The notes under the pieces were generated by a model. That model worked only from the letters and a program-made list of their open reading frames with translations. It searched no databases and was not told the DNA's origin. From contig NZ_CP109592.1 of NCBI RefSeq assembly GCF_036250675.1, positions 2,294,001 through 2,358,000 of the forward strand: DNA of 64,000 nucleotides. The letters are read 5' to 3'. Shown in pieces: positions 21,102-30,011 of the stretch; position 1 is the first letter of the stretch; each line of letters starts with the position of its first letter. The DNA is from Streptomyces sp. NBC_01689 (GTDB taxonomy: Bacteria > Actinomycetota > Actinomycetes > Streptomycetales > Streptomycetaceae). A program made the translations under genes and the position numbers.

Positions 21102-22496
21102 TCAGCGGCGCAGCCGCAGCGGCGTGTACACCGCGAGGGCCGCGAGGAACGCCACCCCGTAGGCGAGGTCCGCCCCGTGCAGGGCCCGCGCGACCGGGCC
21201 GACGTACAGGCTGGTGCTCATGAAGGGCACCGCCGCGGCGAAGGCGCCGGCGAACGCCACCAGCGCGGGCCACCACGGCTGCGGACGGGCGCTCTCGGCG
21301 GCCAGGTCGACCGGCGCGCCGGCCCGTGCCCTGGCCCGGACGAGCCAGTCGACGGCGACGATCGCGACGAACCCGGGGATCCAGTAGCCGACCAGCAGCA
21401 GCACGTTCTGGAACCGGGTCGTGGTGTCGGCGGCGTGCATCCACAGCACGAGCGGGAAGCCCAGGACGGCCGCGAGCGCGGCCGCGGCCGGGCGCGGCAG
21501 ACGGACGCCCATGGTCTGCAGGGCGAGCGAGCCGCTGTAGTCGTTCATGGCGTTGCTGCTCAGTGCGGCCAGGGCGACGGCGAGCAGTCCGAAGGCGCCG
21601 AGGGCACCGCCGCCGAGCAGGGTGTCGACGCCGCGGGCGGTCTGGTCGGTGAAGACGGCGGCGCCCCACAGGCCGAGCGCCTGGACGGCCACGAAGGAGA
21701 CGCCGACACCGGCGAGCGTGCACCAGAACATCCGCGGCCGGGACGCCGTGCGCGGCAGATAGCGGCTGAAGTCGCTGGCGTACGGGGCCCAGGACAGCGC
21801 GAGGCTGAGGGCGATGGTGCAGGTCAGGACGAACGCCCCGGCGCGGTCGGCCCCGTGCGCGGAGGCGGCGGCAGCGGGGTGGGTGCCGTTCAGGAGCTTC
21901 ACCGTCAGCGCGACGAAGGCGGCGGCGAGGGCGAAGGTCATCACGGTCTGCAGCCGGTGGATCACCTCGTACCCGAGGACGCCGAGTGCTCCCTGCGCGC
22001 CCATCATGACGAGCACGCCCAGCCAGAACGGCCAGCCGCAGAGCTGGGCCAGCGCGTCCCCGCCGAACAGGCCGATCAGCGCGTCCCAGGCGATCGAGGA
22101 GAGCCACTGCAGCGCACCGGGCACCAGCACCGCCCTCCCGAAGGCGAGCCGGGCGAGCGGCAGCTGTCCGGCGCCGGTCTGGCTGCCCCAGGTGCCGAGG
22201 TACGCCGTCGGCACCGCGCCCAGCAGGGTGCCCAGCACGACGGCGGCCAGCGCGGTGGGGAAGTCCAGGCCGAGCGCGATGCCGACGGTGCCGGTGAAGA
22301 CGCCGGTCATCGTCAGGTTGGGGGCGAACCACACGGTGAACAGGCGGCCGGGGCCGCCGTAGCGGTGGTCCTCCGGGACCGGGGCGATACCGCGCGCCTC
22401 GACGCGCAGATCGCCCGCGGCCTCGGGCATCCGCCCGTCGAAGACGCCCTGCGGGCCTCCGACGGCCACTTCACCACGGGCATACGGCAACGACAT
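21102..22496 (-). CDS. cytX: NCS1-family hydroxymethylpyrimidine permease, CytX-like
   Basis: A 464-residue membrane transporter of the nucleobase:cation symporter-1 family with about twelve hydrophobic segments (for example LTMTGVFTGTVGIALGL and AAFVALTVKLL). The conserved NCS1 region ALSLALSWAPYASDFSRYLP is present near 230-250. A TPP riboswitch directly in front of the gene and the thiD gene behind it identify the substrate as thiamine pyrimidine (HMP), as for CytX. Its Shine-Dalgarno (GGAGGGA) lies inside the 3' strand of the riboswitch P1 region, so TPP should block translation. Confidence 0.92.
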   Translation of the reverse strand: MSLPYARGEVAVGGPQGVFDGRMPEAAGDLRVEARGIAPVPEDHRYGGPGRLFTVWFAPNLTMTGVFTGTVGIALGLDFPTALAAVVLGTLLGAVPTAYLGTWGSQTGAGQLPLARLAFGRAVLVPGALQWLSSIAWDALIGLFGGDALAQLCGWPFWLGVLVMMGAQGALGVLGYEVIHRLQTVMTFALAAAFVALTVKLLNGTHPAAAASAHGADRAGAFVLTCTIALSLALSWAPYASDFSRYLPRTASRPRMFWCTLAGVGVSFVAVQALGLWGAAVFTDQTARGVDTLLGGGALGAFGLLAVALAALSSNAMNDYSGSLALQTMGVRLPRPAAAALAAVLGFPLVLWMHAADTTTRFQNVLLLVGYWIPGFVAIVAVDWLVRARARAGAPVDLAAESARPQPWWPALVAFAGAFAAAVPFMSTSLYVGPVARALHGADLAYGVAFLAALAVYTPLRLRR

Positions 22497-22498
22497 GA

Positions 22499-22574
22499 GA
22501 CATCCCTCCGCCAGTCCTAACTGGTTCAGGTTCGACGGGTGTGATCTCAGCCCTCGTTCGGGGCACCCCGTGTC
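22499..22574 (-). promoter_or_regulatory. TPP riboswitch (THI element)
   Basis: Read on the minus strand this region contains the conserved thi-box blocks GGGGTGCCC, GGGCTGAGATCACACCC, GAACCTGAACCAGTTA and CTGGCGGAGGGATG. The P1 stem pairs GACA near 22571-22574 with TGTC near 22499-22502. The ribosome-binding site of the permease gene is within the 3' arm, which favours translational control: TPP binding would hide it. No separate intrinsic terminator with a U-run is visible. Confidence 0.96.
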
Positions 22575-22765
22575 CGGTTCGGCGTCAGGATAGCCCGGCC
22601 CGCGCGTCCGTCCCAGGCAGGGGCCGCGCGGACCACGTGACCGGTGCGTGGGACCGGGACCCGCGCGCCGCCGACAGCTCGGGACGGCACCCTGAACCGA
22701 TGGACCGGACGCGGTGAGGTGCCGTGGCCGTCGTCGTGCGCCCGCCCGGGATCAGGGGACGGCCC

Positions 22766-23872
22766 TCAGGACCCGAAGCGCGGCTCCCAGCCCTCGTAGG
22801 CCGCCGTCAGCAGGCCCAGCACGCCGTGTGCGGTGACCTCGCGGGGGTTCGGGGGTGCCTGACCGGCGGCCTGCGCCGCGGCCACCGCCAAGTCGGCTTC
22901 CCTGAGGCCGAGTTCGGCGAGGGTGCTGGGCGCGTCCAGGCTCCTGGCGAACTCCCGGAGGGCGCGTGGCACGTCGTCCGTGCCGAGGACCCGGGACAGG
23001 GTGGCGACCGCCCGGGGCGCGGCGGCCGCGTTGTAGGCGAGCACGTAGGGCAGGACCACCGTGTGCGTCTCGGCGTGCGGCAGCCCGAACGTGCCGCCGA
23101 GCACGTGGCAGAGCTTGTGGTGCAGGCCCATGGTGGAGGTGCCGAGACAGGCACCGCACAGCCACGCGCCGTACAGCGCGCGGCCGCGCGCGTCGAGGTC
23201 GCCGGGAGCGGCGGCCACGGCCGGCAGGGCGGCCGTCATCGCCCGGACGCCCTCCGTGGCCATGAGCGCCACGAGCGGCGAGGCGTCGGGCGCGTACAGG
23301 GCTTCCACGGCGTGCGCGAGGGCGTTGATCCCGCTGGTCACGGAGAGGGGGACCGGGAGACCGAGGGTGAGCTCGGGATCGTAGACGACGCTCCGGGGCT
23401 GGACGCCCAGGTCGCGCCCGGTCCGCTTGGCACCGTCCTCGGTCAGGCCCCACACCGGGGTCATCTCGGAGCCGGAGTAGGTGGTGGGCACGGCGATCAG
23501 CGGCAGTCCGGTGCGCAGCGCGATCGCCTTGCCCAGGCCGATCGCCGAGCCGCCGCCGACCGCAACGCAGCCGTCGGCGCGCATCTCCCGGGCCACCTCG
23601 ACGGCACGGGCGGCGACCTCGGCGGGTACGTGCATCCGGGCCTCGGGATGCACCCCCGCACACTGACCGCCCAGCGCGTCGGCGACCGCGCGGGCGGTGG
23701 CCTCGCCCCGGCTGCCGCAGACCACCAGGGCCCTGTGCAGACCGAGCCGGGCGGCCTCGCCGGGGGTCGCGGACACGGCTGCGCCGGGCCGGAAGACGAC
23801 CCGGCCGGGCCGCGTCTCGTACGAGAAGTCGAGCGGGGCGTCTGTCGCGAAGTCGGTCGGTTCGACGGTCAT
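22766..23872 (-). CDS. Maleylacetate reductase-like iron-containing alcohol dehydrogenase
   Basis: A 368-residue group III metal-dependent dehydrogenase. The family features are GGGSAIGLGKAIALRTGLP (NAD-binding, about 92-110), VPTTYSGSEMTPVWG, and the histidines GLHHKLCHVLGG and LPHAETHTVVLPY that ligate the metal in relatives. The pattern best matches maleylacetate reductases (maleylacetate to 3-oxoadipate with NADH, aromatic-ring catabolism). No ring-cleavage gene is nearby, so the substrate is uncertain. ATG 23872 follows GGAGAG; the frame extends to 23944. It lies 94 bases after the PLP-protein gene on the same strand. Confidence 0.85.
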   Translation of the reverse strand: MTVEPTDFATDAPLDFSYETRPGRVVFRPGAAVSATPGEAARLGLHRALVVCGSRGEATARAVADALGGQCAGVHPEARMHVPAEVAARAVEVAREMRADGCVAVGGGSAIGLGKAIALRTGLPLIAVPTTYSGSEMTPVWGLTEDGAKRTGRDLGVQPRSVVYDPELTLGLPVPLSVTSGINALAHAVEALYAPDASPLVALMATEGVRAMTAALPAVAAAPGDLDARGRALYGAWLCGACLGTSTMGLHHKLCHVLGGTFGLPHAETHTVVLPYVLAYNAAAAPRAVATLSRVLGTDDVPRALREFARSLDAPSTLAELGLREADLAVAAAQAAGQAPPNPREVTAHGVLGLLTAAYEGWEPRFGS

Positions 23873-23966
23873 GCCACTCTCCTGGTCCGGCGCACGATCC
23901 TGCCAGGCGTTCCCGAGGATGCGCCGCCGCGCCCGCGACGGCAACTCCTGACGTCCTCCGTTACGG

Positions 23967-25187
23967 TCATCGGGACCGGTCTCCGTGGGCGCCGTCGCCC
24001 AGGAAGTGGAAACGGGGTTCCGGATAGCGCGCGTGGGCCCGGTGCGGGGCCGACGAGGTGTAGGCGCCCGCGAGGCCGAACACCACCCGGTCGCCGGCCC
24101 GCAGACCCCGCGCCCGCGCGGCGCGGACCAGGATGTCCTTCGGGGTGCTCAGCTGCCCGGTGAGGGTGGCGTGCTCGCGCCGCACCTCGGGGCGCGGCCA
24201 GGAGTACGGCCACGGTTCCACCTCCAGGACGGACCAGGGCTGGTCCCCCCGCCCGGCCGCCGGGGTGCGCAGGTGGACGGCGCCGCCGCGGACGACGGCG
24301 ACGTCCTCGCCGGCGCCGTGCTCGACGTCCAGCACCTCGCTCGCGTACCAGCCGCAGTACGCGGTCAGCGCGCGGCCCGGCTCGATCCGCAGCGTCAGTT
24401 CCGGGTGGGCCGCGGTGAGTCGGGCGAGGCCCTCGCCGTAGGCGCGCCAGTCGAAGCGGCGCTCGGGGTGGTCGTAGTCCACCGCCATGCCGCCGCCGAT
24501 GTCCACCTCGGTGAGCCGAACTCCGTTCCGGGCGGCCAGTTCCGCCGTCCAGGCGACGACGGACCCGGCCAGTGCCAGATGTTCCCCGGCCCGCACCCCG
24601 TCGGCCAAGTGGGCGTGTACACCGCGGAGTTCGAGGTTCGGGTAGCTGCCGTCGGTGAGCAGACCGACGATCGTGTCGGCCTGCGCCGGGTCGAGGCCTG
24701 CGGCGGTGGCGTACCCGGCGCCGTCCGCCGCGAGAAGGCCCCGGGGAACCGGGAGACCGAACCGGGGCAGCACCGCCACCCGGCGGTCCGGCGCGTGCCG
24801 CTGGGCCAGTCCGGCCAGCATGTACAGCTCGTACTCGCTCTCGACCTGGAAGCGTGTCACGCCCCGCTCCAGCGCGTCCGCCAGCTCGGTGGGTGACTTC
24901 TCCGTGCCGCCGAAGGCCCGTGGCCGGGCGACGGACGCCTCGGCGACCTGGGCCAGTTCGACGTCGGAGGAGACCTTGTAGCCGTCCACGAACGGGCCCA
25001 GCTCGGCCAGGATCTCCGGTTCCCCGTTGGCCCGGACCGCGTAGTACAGCTCGACGCGGTCGGGCAGGGCGGCTCTGACGGACGCGGCGTGGACGCGCAG
25101 TCCCGCCAAGTCGTAGACGAAGGCGGGCAGTTCCGTGGGTGAGAGGGAAAGGATGCGGTCGCGCACCGCGCGCGGGGGTGTGATCAT
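23967..25187 (-). CDS. Fold-type III PLP-dependent decarboxylase-like protein lacking the PLP lysine
   Basis: A 406-residue protein with the alanine-racemase/ornithine-diaminopimelate decarboxylase two-domain fold. Visible features are the N-terminal PAFVYDLAGL, glycine loop VDIGGGMAVDY (about 228-238), EPGRALTAYCGW (phosphate and arginine contacts) and C-terminal GAYTSSAPH. The strand that normally ends in Y-A-V-K-A-N reads YYAVRAN: arginine 52 (codon CGG) replaces the lysine that forms the internal aldimine. The C-terminal cysteine motif is LSTPKD, with serine in place of cysteine. Either the protein uses PLP unusually, is regulatory, or is losing function. Siderophore and amino-acid decarboxylases are the nearest functional types. 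The dehydrogenase downstream may act with it. Confidence 0.8.
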   Translation of the reverse strand: MITPPRAVRDRILSLSPTELPAFVYDLAGLRVHAASVRAALPDRVELYYAVRANGEPEILAELGPFVDGYKVSSDVELAQVAEASVARPRAFGGTEKSPTELADALERGVTRFQVESEYELYMLAGLAQRHAPDRRVAVLPRFGLPVPRGLLAADGAGYATAAGLDPAQADTIVGLLTDGSYPNLELRGVHAHLADGVRAGEHLALAGSVVAWTAELAARNGVRLTEVDIGGGMAVDYDHPERRFDWRAYGEGLARLTAAHPELTLRIEPGRALTAYCGWYASEVLDVEHGAGEDVAVVRGGAVHLRTPAAGRGDQPWSVLEVEPWPYSWPRPEVRREHATLTGQLSTPKDILVRAARARGLRAGDRVVFGLAGAYTSSAPHRAHARYPEPRFHFLGDGAHGDRSR

Positions 25188-26136
25188 CGGGGCACTCCGG
25201 GTCGTATGGCGCGGGATGTCGTCGGCACGTCACACGGGCGGCGCGCGGCCGGACGGCATCACCGGGCCGCCGGCGCGCGGTACGGGGAGCGGGGGGACGC
25301 GGGACAGGCCGGACACACCGGACGTACCGAACGCGCCGGACACCCGCGGCGGCGCCGTGCGCGGAGCGTGCGGCACGGGGTGCGGCGGGCGCGGATGCGG
25401 CCGGGGGCGGGCGGGCGTGTGCGGCGCGGGGTGCGGCCGCGTGGGGACCGGGCGCGAGTGCGGCGCGCGGGGCGCGTCCGGCGTCCGTGCCGGGTCCGGC
25501 GAGTCAGGGGGGAGGTGCGGGGCGCGCCGACCGGGCGTCCGGTCCGGTGCGGCGACCGGGGACCCGGAGGGCGCCGCCGCGCTCCGGCGGCCCGACGCCC
25601 TCGCTCGCAGGGCTCGCGCCCCGTGGCCTCCCACCCTCATGCTGATCCGCGACTCCCCACCCGTGGCCCGGAGGCGATCTCTACCCGGTGAGAGATCCTC
25701 AGGCACCTCGAGCCGCTCGCGGGAACCCTCCCGGGAGGGTCGCCCCGCCCCACATCACACTCACGCCACCCTGGCACGCCCTGGTTCCGCCGTCGCGCGG
25801 CCGATGCGTGTTCCGGCCACGTCCGGGTACGGAGCGACACCCGGGCCCAGAAGATCTTGGTGCGCGGTGCGCGGTGCGCGGAGCGTGGATGCGGATGTGG
25901 ATGTGGTCGCGCGGTGCGCGGTCGGTGGAGGGGGTCGCGGAGTGGGTGACGGATCTCATCGTGGCCGGTCGGACCGAGGCGGACCCGAGGTGGAACGGCG
26001 TGTGGCGAAATGGCTCGGATCAGGTCGGACCCGGAGGCGGGCACCGCTGTCCGTGCGTGCCGGAGCGGGGTGGAACAGGCCGGGGCCGGACATGGCGCGG
26101 TGCCCGGCTCCGTCCGGAACCGGGCACCGCGTCCGT
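25188..26136. other. Intergenic region with low-complexity GC-rich tracts
   Basis: About 950 bases with no convincing gene. Open frames are Arg/Pro/Gly-rich shadows without family signatures. From 25360 to 25500 the sequence is a degenerate run of GCGGGxGCGG-like words. At 25861-25881 the heptamer TGCGCGG is repeated three times and is followed by a short ATGTGG-type repeat. The end near 25187 should hold the promoter of the PLP-protein gene. Confidence 0.5.
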
Positions 26137-26490
26137 TCAGCAGGTGGCCGACGCGGGCAGTCCGCCGTACTGGTCACCCTTGAGGTACACGGCGCTCACA
26201 TAGCCCTCGGCCAGCCGCACCCACACGTCGTTGACGTAGCCGTTGTCGCGGATGGTCTCGCCGTGGGTCCAGCACGACGCGCCGCGCGGATCCCCCGCGG
26301 TGACGTGCCCGGTGATGCCGGTCTGGCTCGACGGGCCGGAGCGGACGTTGACGTTCGCGTACGGCGTGACGGCGTACGGCAGTCCCGCGGCCGCGGCCTG
26401 CGCGCCGGCGGCGCCGGCCAGGAGCAGTCCGGCGGCGAACGCCCCGGCACCCGCAGTGATCGACGCCCTGGTCCTCATCCTCATGGTCAT
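26137..26490 (-). CDS. Small secreted SH3-like domain protein
   Basis: A 117-residue exported protein. A signal peptide with Arg-rich n-region (MTMRMRTR), Ala/Gly-rich core and cleavage near AGAQAAAA (about residue 34) is followed by an SH3b-like domain: VTPYANVNVRSGPSS, TGITGHV, the cysteine-containing GASCWTHGE and VWVRLAEGYVSAVYLKGD. Two cysteines (near 73 and the last residue) could form a disulfide. Such small extracellular proteins bind the cell wall or other partners; the partner is unknown. GGGAAGGG precedes the ATG with good spacing. Confidence 0.85.
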   Translation of the reverse strand: MTMRMRTRASITAGAGAFAAGLLLAGAAGAQAAAAGLPYAVTPYANVNVRSGPSSQTGITGHVTAGDPRGASCWTHGETIRDNGYVNDVWVRLAEGYVSAVYLKGDQYGGLPASATC

Positions 26491-26682
26491 GCTGCCCTTC
26501 CCCGTGGTGGAGTCCCGGTGTGCTCACCGGAGGGGACCGCGCGTCCCGCCCGGCCCCTCGGGACAACCCTGCAAGGCCGGAGCCGGGCAGGGAACTTCTT
26601 TCGACCACGCTCGAATCGTGGGGCCGCCGCACATGAAGAAAGGGCCCCCACAGGCTGTCACCCGTGAAGACCCTTCGCACCG

Positions 26683-26756
<74 letters not shown>

Positions 26757-26857
26757 ATGCGCCTCCCCCGCGACGTGCCGCGGGATCGTGCGTACAGAAC
26801 TTTACCCCACAGCGGGGGCTGCTCCGAAGAGGGCGCGGGACGGGCGACAATCGGGGC

Positions 26858-27388
26858 ATGAGCGGGACATCCGGAAGTCGGCGTGACGACGGGCGGGATC
26901 GGGACGTCGAGGGCAGGGCGCGCAACGCCCGGCCGCGGGACGGGCTGGGCCGTCCCCTGCCGTACGGGGCCGAGGGCGTCGAACGGCAGCCGGAAGGGGT
27001 CGTGCGCGATCCGGACCGGACGGTGACCGAGGCGCAGGCCCTGCTGGACGCCGGGCGGCCCTTCCACGCGCACGAGGTCTTCGAGGACGCCTGGAAGTCG
27101 GGTCCGGAGGAGGAGCGCACGCTCTGGCGGGGGCTGGCCCAGCTCGCGGTGGGCCTCACCCACGCGGCCCGGGGCAACGCGACGGGCGGCGCCCGGCTGC
27201 TGCGGCGCGGGGCCGGAGCCGTCGACGAGTGGCGGGCCGGCACCGCCGCCGGGGCCCGTCCTCCCTACGGGCTCGACCTTGCCGGACTGGCGGCGTGGGC
27301 AAGGGAGTTGGCCGCCTCCGTGGAGGGTGACGGGGTCGCCGTCGGAGCCGCGGACCGGGCACCCCGACTGCGCGGCGGCACGGGCTGA
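26858..27388 (+). CDS. DUF309 domain protein
   Basis: A 176-residue protein. After a charged, probably disordered N-terminus (1-55) it shows the DUF309 signature: AQALLDAGRPFHAHEVFEDAWK, then EERTLWRGLAQLAVGLTHAARGN (about 60-110). DUF309 proteins are small all-helical proteins with conserved His, Glu and Trp residues; no reaction is established. It starts at ATG 26858, just beyond tRNA-Pro copy 2 on the opposite strand, and precedes cobF by 89 bases. Confidence 0.82.
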   Translation: MSGTSGSRRDDGRDRDVEGRARNARPRDGLGRPLPYGAEGVERQPEGVVRDPDRTVTEAQALLDAGRPFHAHEVFEDAWKSGPEEERTLWRGLAQLAVGLTHAARGNATGGARLLRRGAGAVDEWRAGTAAGARPPYGLDLAGLAAWARELAASVEGDGVAVGAADRAPRLRGGTG

Positions 27389-27477
27389 GCGGACGGTTCC
27401 CGCGCCGGTCGGGCGGGGCGGGGATCCCGGACGGACGCGGTGCGTCCCCCGTCCGGGCCGTGCGGCAGACTCGGGGG

Positions 27478-28248
27478 GTGCGAAAGATACATGTCATCGG
27501 CATCGGCGCGGGCGACCCCGACCAGCTCACCCTCCAGGCGGTCAAGGCGCTGCGGAGCACGGACGTGTTCTTCGTCCTGGGCAAGGGCGAGGTGAAGGCG
27601 GACCTCGTCCGGCTGCGCCGTGACATCCTCGACGCCCACCTTCCCGACGGGGCGTACCGCCTGGTCGAGGCGCGCGACCCGGAGCGCGACCGGGCCGCCG
27701 ACGGCGCCGCCTACTCCCCCGCCGTGGGCGACTGGCGCAGCGCCCGCGCCGACATCTGCCAGCGGCTCATCACCGAGGAGCTGGGCGAGGACGAGAGCGG
27801 CGCGTTCCTGGTGTGGGGCGATCCCGCGCTGTACGACAGCACGCTCGGGATCCTGGAGGAGATCCTGGACCGCGGCGCGGTGGCGTTCACGTACGACGTG
27901 GTGCCCGGCATCAGCAGCGTCTCCGCGCTCGTCGCCCGGCACCGTACGGGGCTCAACAGGGTGGCGGGGCCGGTCCAGATCACCACGGGCAGGCGTCTCG
28001 CGGAGGGCCTTCCCGACGGGGTGGACGACGTGGTCGTCATGCTCGACGCCCACCAGGCCTTCCGGCGGTACGCCGGGGAGGACATCGACATCTACTGGGG
28101 CGCGTACATCGGCACGCCGGACGAGATCCTCGTGTCCGGCCCGATAGCGGAGGCGGCGCCCCGGATCGAACGGCTGCGGGCCGAGGCGCGTGAGCGCAAG
28201 GGCTGGATCATGGACACGTATCTGCTGCGCAGGCGTCCGCGCGGTTAG
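27478..28248 (+). CDS. cobF: Precorrin-6A synthase (deacetylating), CobF
   Basis: A 256-residue SAM-dependent tetrapyrrole methyltransferase. CobF methylates C-1 of precorrin-5 and releases acetate to give precorrin-6A in aerobic cobalamin synthesis. The N-terminus KIHVIGIGAGDPDQLTLQAVKAL is the typical glycine-rich TP-methylase start. The inner motif VWGDPALYDST and VVPGISSVSALVARH also fit, and FVLGKGEVKADLV is CobF-like. GTG 27478 is preferred over an upstream in-frame start (27460) because it gives the family N-terminus. Convergent cobK encodes the next step. Confidence 0.92.
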   Translation: MRKIHVIGIGAGDPDQLTLQAVKALRSTDVFFVLGKGEVKADLVRLRRDILDAHLPDGAYRLVEARDPERDRAADGAAYSPAVGDWRSARADICQRLITEELGEDESGAFLVWGDPALYDSTLGILEEILDRGAVAFTYDVVPGISSVSALVARHRTGLNRVAGPVQITTGRRLAEGLPDGVDDVVVMLDAHQAFRRYAGEDIDIYWGAYIGTPDEILVSGPIAEAAPRIERLRAEARERKGWIMDTYLLRRRPRG

Positions 28249-28389
28249 GGCGCGCCCGCGCCGACCCGTCGCTCGCCGGTCGGTCCCGGCCGCTTGTCCG
28301 GGGCCCTCGTCCGACCCGCCGGACGGTACGCGGGTGGCGGGCCGCCGGACCGTCGGCCGTCGTGGCCGGCGCGTCGGTCCGCGCCCGTC

Positions 28390-29136
28390 TCAGGGGCCGC
28401 GGAGGCCCAGGCGGGCCAGGGCCGACGTCACGTCGGGCACGGCGGTCACCCCGTCCGGCAGCGGCGGCCTGCGTACGACGACCACGGGCAGGCCCAGTGC
28501 GCGGGCGGCGGTGAGCTTCGCGGCCGTCGCCTCTCCCCCGCTGTCCTTGGCCACCAGCACCTCGATGCGGTGGGCGCGCAGCAGGGTCCGCTCATCGTCC
28601 ACCGTGAACGGGCCGCGGGCGAGGAGCACCTCGGTGTCCGCTGGCAGCGGCGGCTCGGGCGCCTCCACGGACCGTACGAGGAAGTGGAGTTCCGCGAGAT
28701 CCGCGAAGGCCGCGAGGCCCAGCCGGCCGGTGGTGAGGAAGACCCGGCGGCCCAGCGGCGGAAGCAGTGCGGCGGCCTCGGCGAGGGAGTCGGCGTGGTG
28801 CCACCGGTCGTCGGGGCCGGGCCGCCAGCCGGGGCGGCGCAGGACGACCGCCGGGACGCCGGCCGCGGCGGCGGCCCGTACGGCGTTCCCGGTGATGCGG
28901 GAGGCGAAGGGGTGGGTGGCGTCGACGACGGCGTCCACCCGCTGCTCGCGCAGCCATCGCGCCAGCCCGTCCACGCCTCCGAACCCGCCCACCCGGACGT
29001 CCCCTTCGAGCGCGCCGGGCCGGGACACCCGCCCCGCGAGGGACGTGGTCACCCGCACCCCGGGGCGGCCGGCCAGTTCGGCGGCGAGCCGGCGTGCCTC
29101 GGTGGTGCCGCCGAGGACCAGGACGTGGGGGGACAT
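28390..29136 (-). CDS. cobK: Precorrin-6A reductase, CobK/CbiJ
   Basis: A 248-residue NAD(P)H-dependent reductase that converts precorrin-6A to precorrin-6B. Family motifs are the N-terminal VLVLGGTTEARRLAAELA (5-22), DAVVDATHPFASRITGNA (about 70-87), VFLTTGRLGLAAFAD and VLVAKDSGG near the C-terminus. It is convergent with cobF, with the two stops about 140 bases apart, so two consecutive cobalamin steps are encoded tail to tail. Confidence 0.93.
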   Translation of the reverse strand: MSPHVLVLGGTTEARRLAAELAGRPGVRVTTSLAGRVSRPGALEGDVRVGGFGGVDGLARWLREQRVDAVVDATHPFASRITGNAVRAAAAAGVPAVVLRRPGWRPGPDDRWHHADSLAEAAALLPPLGRRVFLTTGRLGLAAFADLAELHFLVRSVEAPEPPLPADTEVLLARGPFTVDDERTLLRAHRIEVLVAKDSGGEATAAKLTAARALGLPVVVVRRPPLPDGVTAVPDVTSALARLGLRGP

Positions 29137-29157
29137 GGGGTCGAGCCTACGAGGCGG

Positions 29158-29931
29158 TCAGCGCAGCAGCAGCTGGACCCCGCCCACCACGGTCGCCGCG
29201 ATCACCAGCCGTTCGAAGAGCAGCTGGTCGATGTGGTGCACGGCCCACCGGCCGAGGTAGGCGCCCGGTACGACGAAGACCGCGAGCACCGCGTCCAGGA
29301 GCAGCGAGTGGCCGTCGATGAGTCCGAGGCCCACGCTGAAGGGCACCTTGGAGGTGTTGACGATCAGGAAGAAGAAGGCCGAGGTGCCCAGGAAGCCGAG
29401 TTTGCGGAAGCCGGCGGACAGCAGGTACATCGACATCACCGGACCGCCCGCGTTGGCGACCATCGTGGTGAACCCGCCGAGGACGCCGTAGGAGCGTGCC
29501 TTGATCCGGCCGGACCGGGTCGCGACCGCGTCGGGCTCCTCCTCCTGGGCGGCCGACCGCCGGCGCCACAGGGTCACCGCCGCCATCAGCAGCAGGATCG
29601 CGCCGATCGAGGTCCGTACCGTCCCGTCGTCGGCCCACACCAGGAACAGGGTGCCGAGGACGACGCCCGCGGCGACCGCCGGGAACAGCCGCCACAGCGT
29701 GGGCCAGTGCGCGTGCCGCCGGTAGGTCGCCACGGCCAGTACGTCCCCGACGATGAGGAGGGGGAGCAGCACGCCGGTCGAGGCGCGGGCGGGCAGCACG
29801 GCGGCGAAGATCGCCAGACTGACCGTGTTGGCTCCGCTGACGGCGGTCTTCGAGAAGCCGACGAGCAGTGCCGCGGCGGCGAGGGCGGCGAACTCCCAGC
29901 CGGATATGTGCCAGAGCGTCATCGTGTTCAT
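29158..29931 (-). CDS. TauE/SafE-family membrane transporter
   Basis: A 257-residue membrane protein of the sulfite exporter TauE/SafE family with about eight hydrophobic helices. The first repeat (FAALAAAALLVGFSKTAVSGAN) and second repeat (GVLGGFTTMVANAGGPVMSMYLL) carry the duplicated family signature. Family members move organosulfur or sulfite-type anions; the substrate here is unknown. Several starts are possible; ATG 29931 is chosen because it precedes the first helix closely, with no strong ribosome-binding site visible. It lies upstream of cobK on the same strand with a 21-base gap, so the two may be co-transcribed. Confidence 0.85.
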   Translation of the reverse strand: MNTMTLWHISGWEFAALAAAALLVGFSKTAVSGANTVSLAIFAAVLPARASTGVLLPLLIVGDVLAVATYRRHAHWPTLWRLFPAVAAGVVLGTLFLVWADDGTVRTSIGAILLLMAAVTLWRRRSAAQEEEPDAVATRSGRIKARSYGVLGGFTTMVANAGGPVMSMYLLSAGFRKLGFLGTSAFFFLIVNTSKVPFSVGLGLIDGHSLLLDAVLAVFVVPGAYLGRWAVHHIDQLLFERLVIAATVVGGVQLLLR

Positions 29932-30011
29932 GCGGGGACCGATGCTATGCCCACGCATCTCGTCCCGGTGCGGAGCCTCCCGTCAGGCGCCGGCCTCCCG
30001 CCCGGACGGGA

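Noticed and set aside
25188..26136. Possible genes in the low-complexity gap
   Set aside because: Only Arg/Pro/Gly-rich frames without codon bias or ribosome-binding sites are present.
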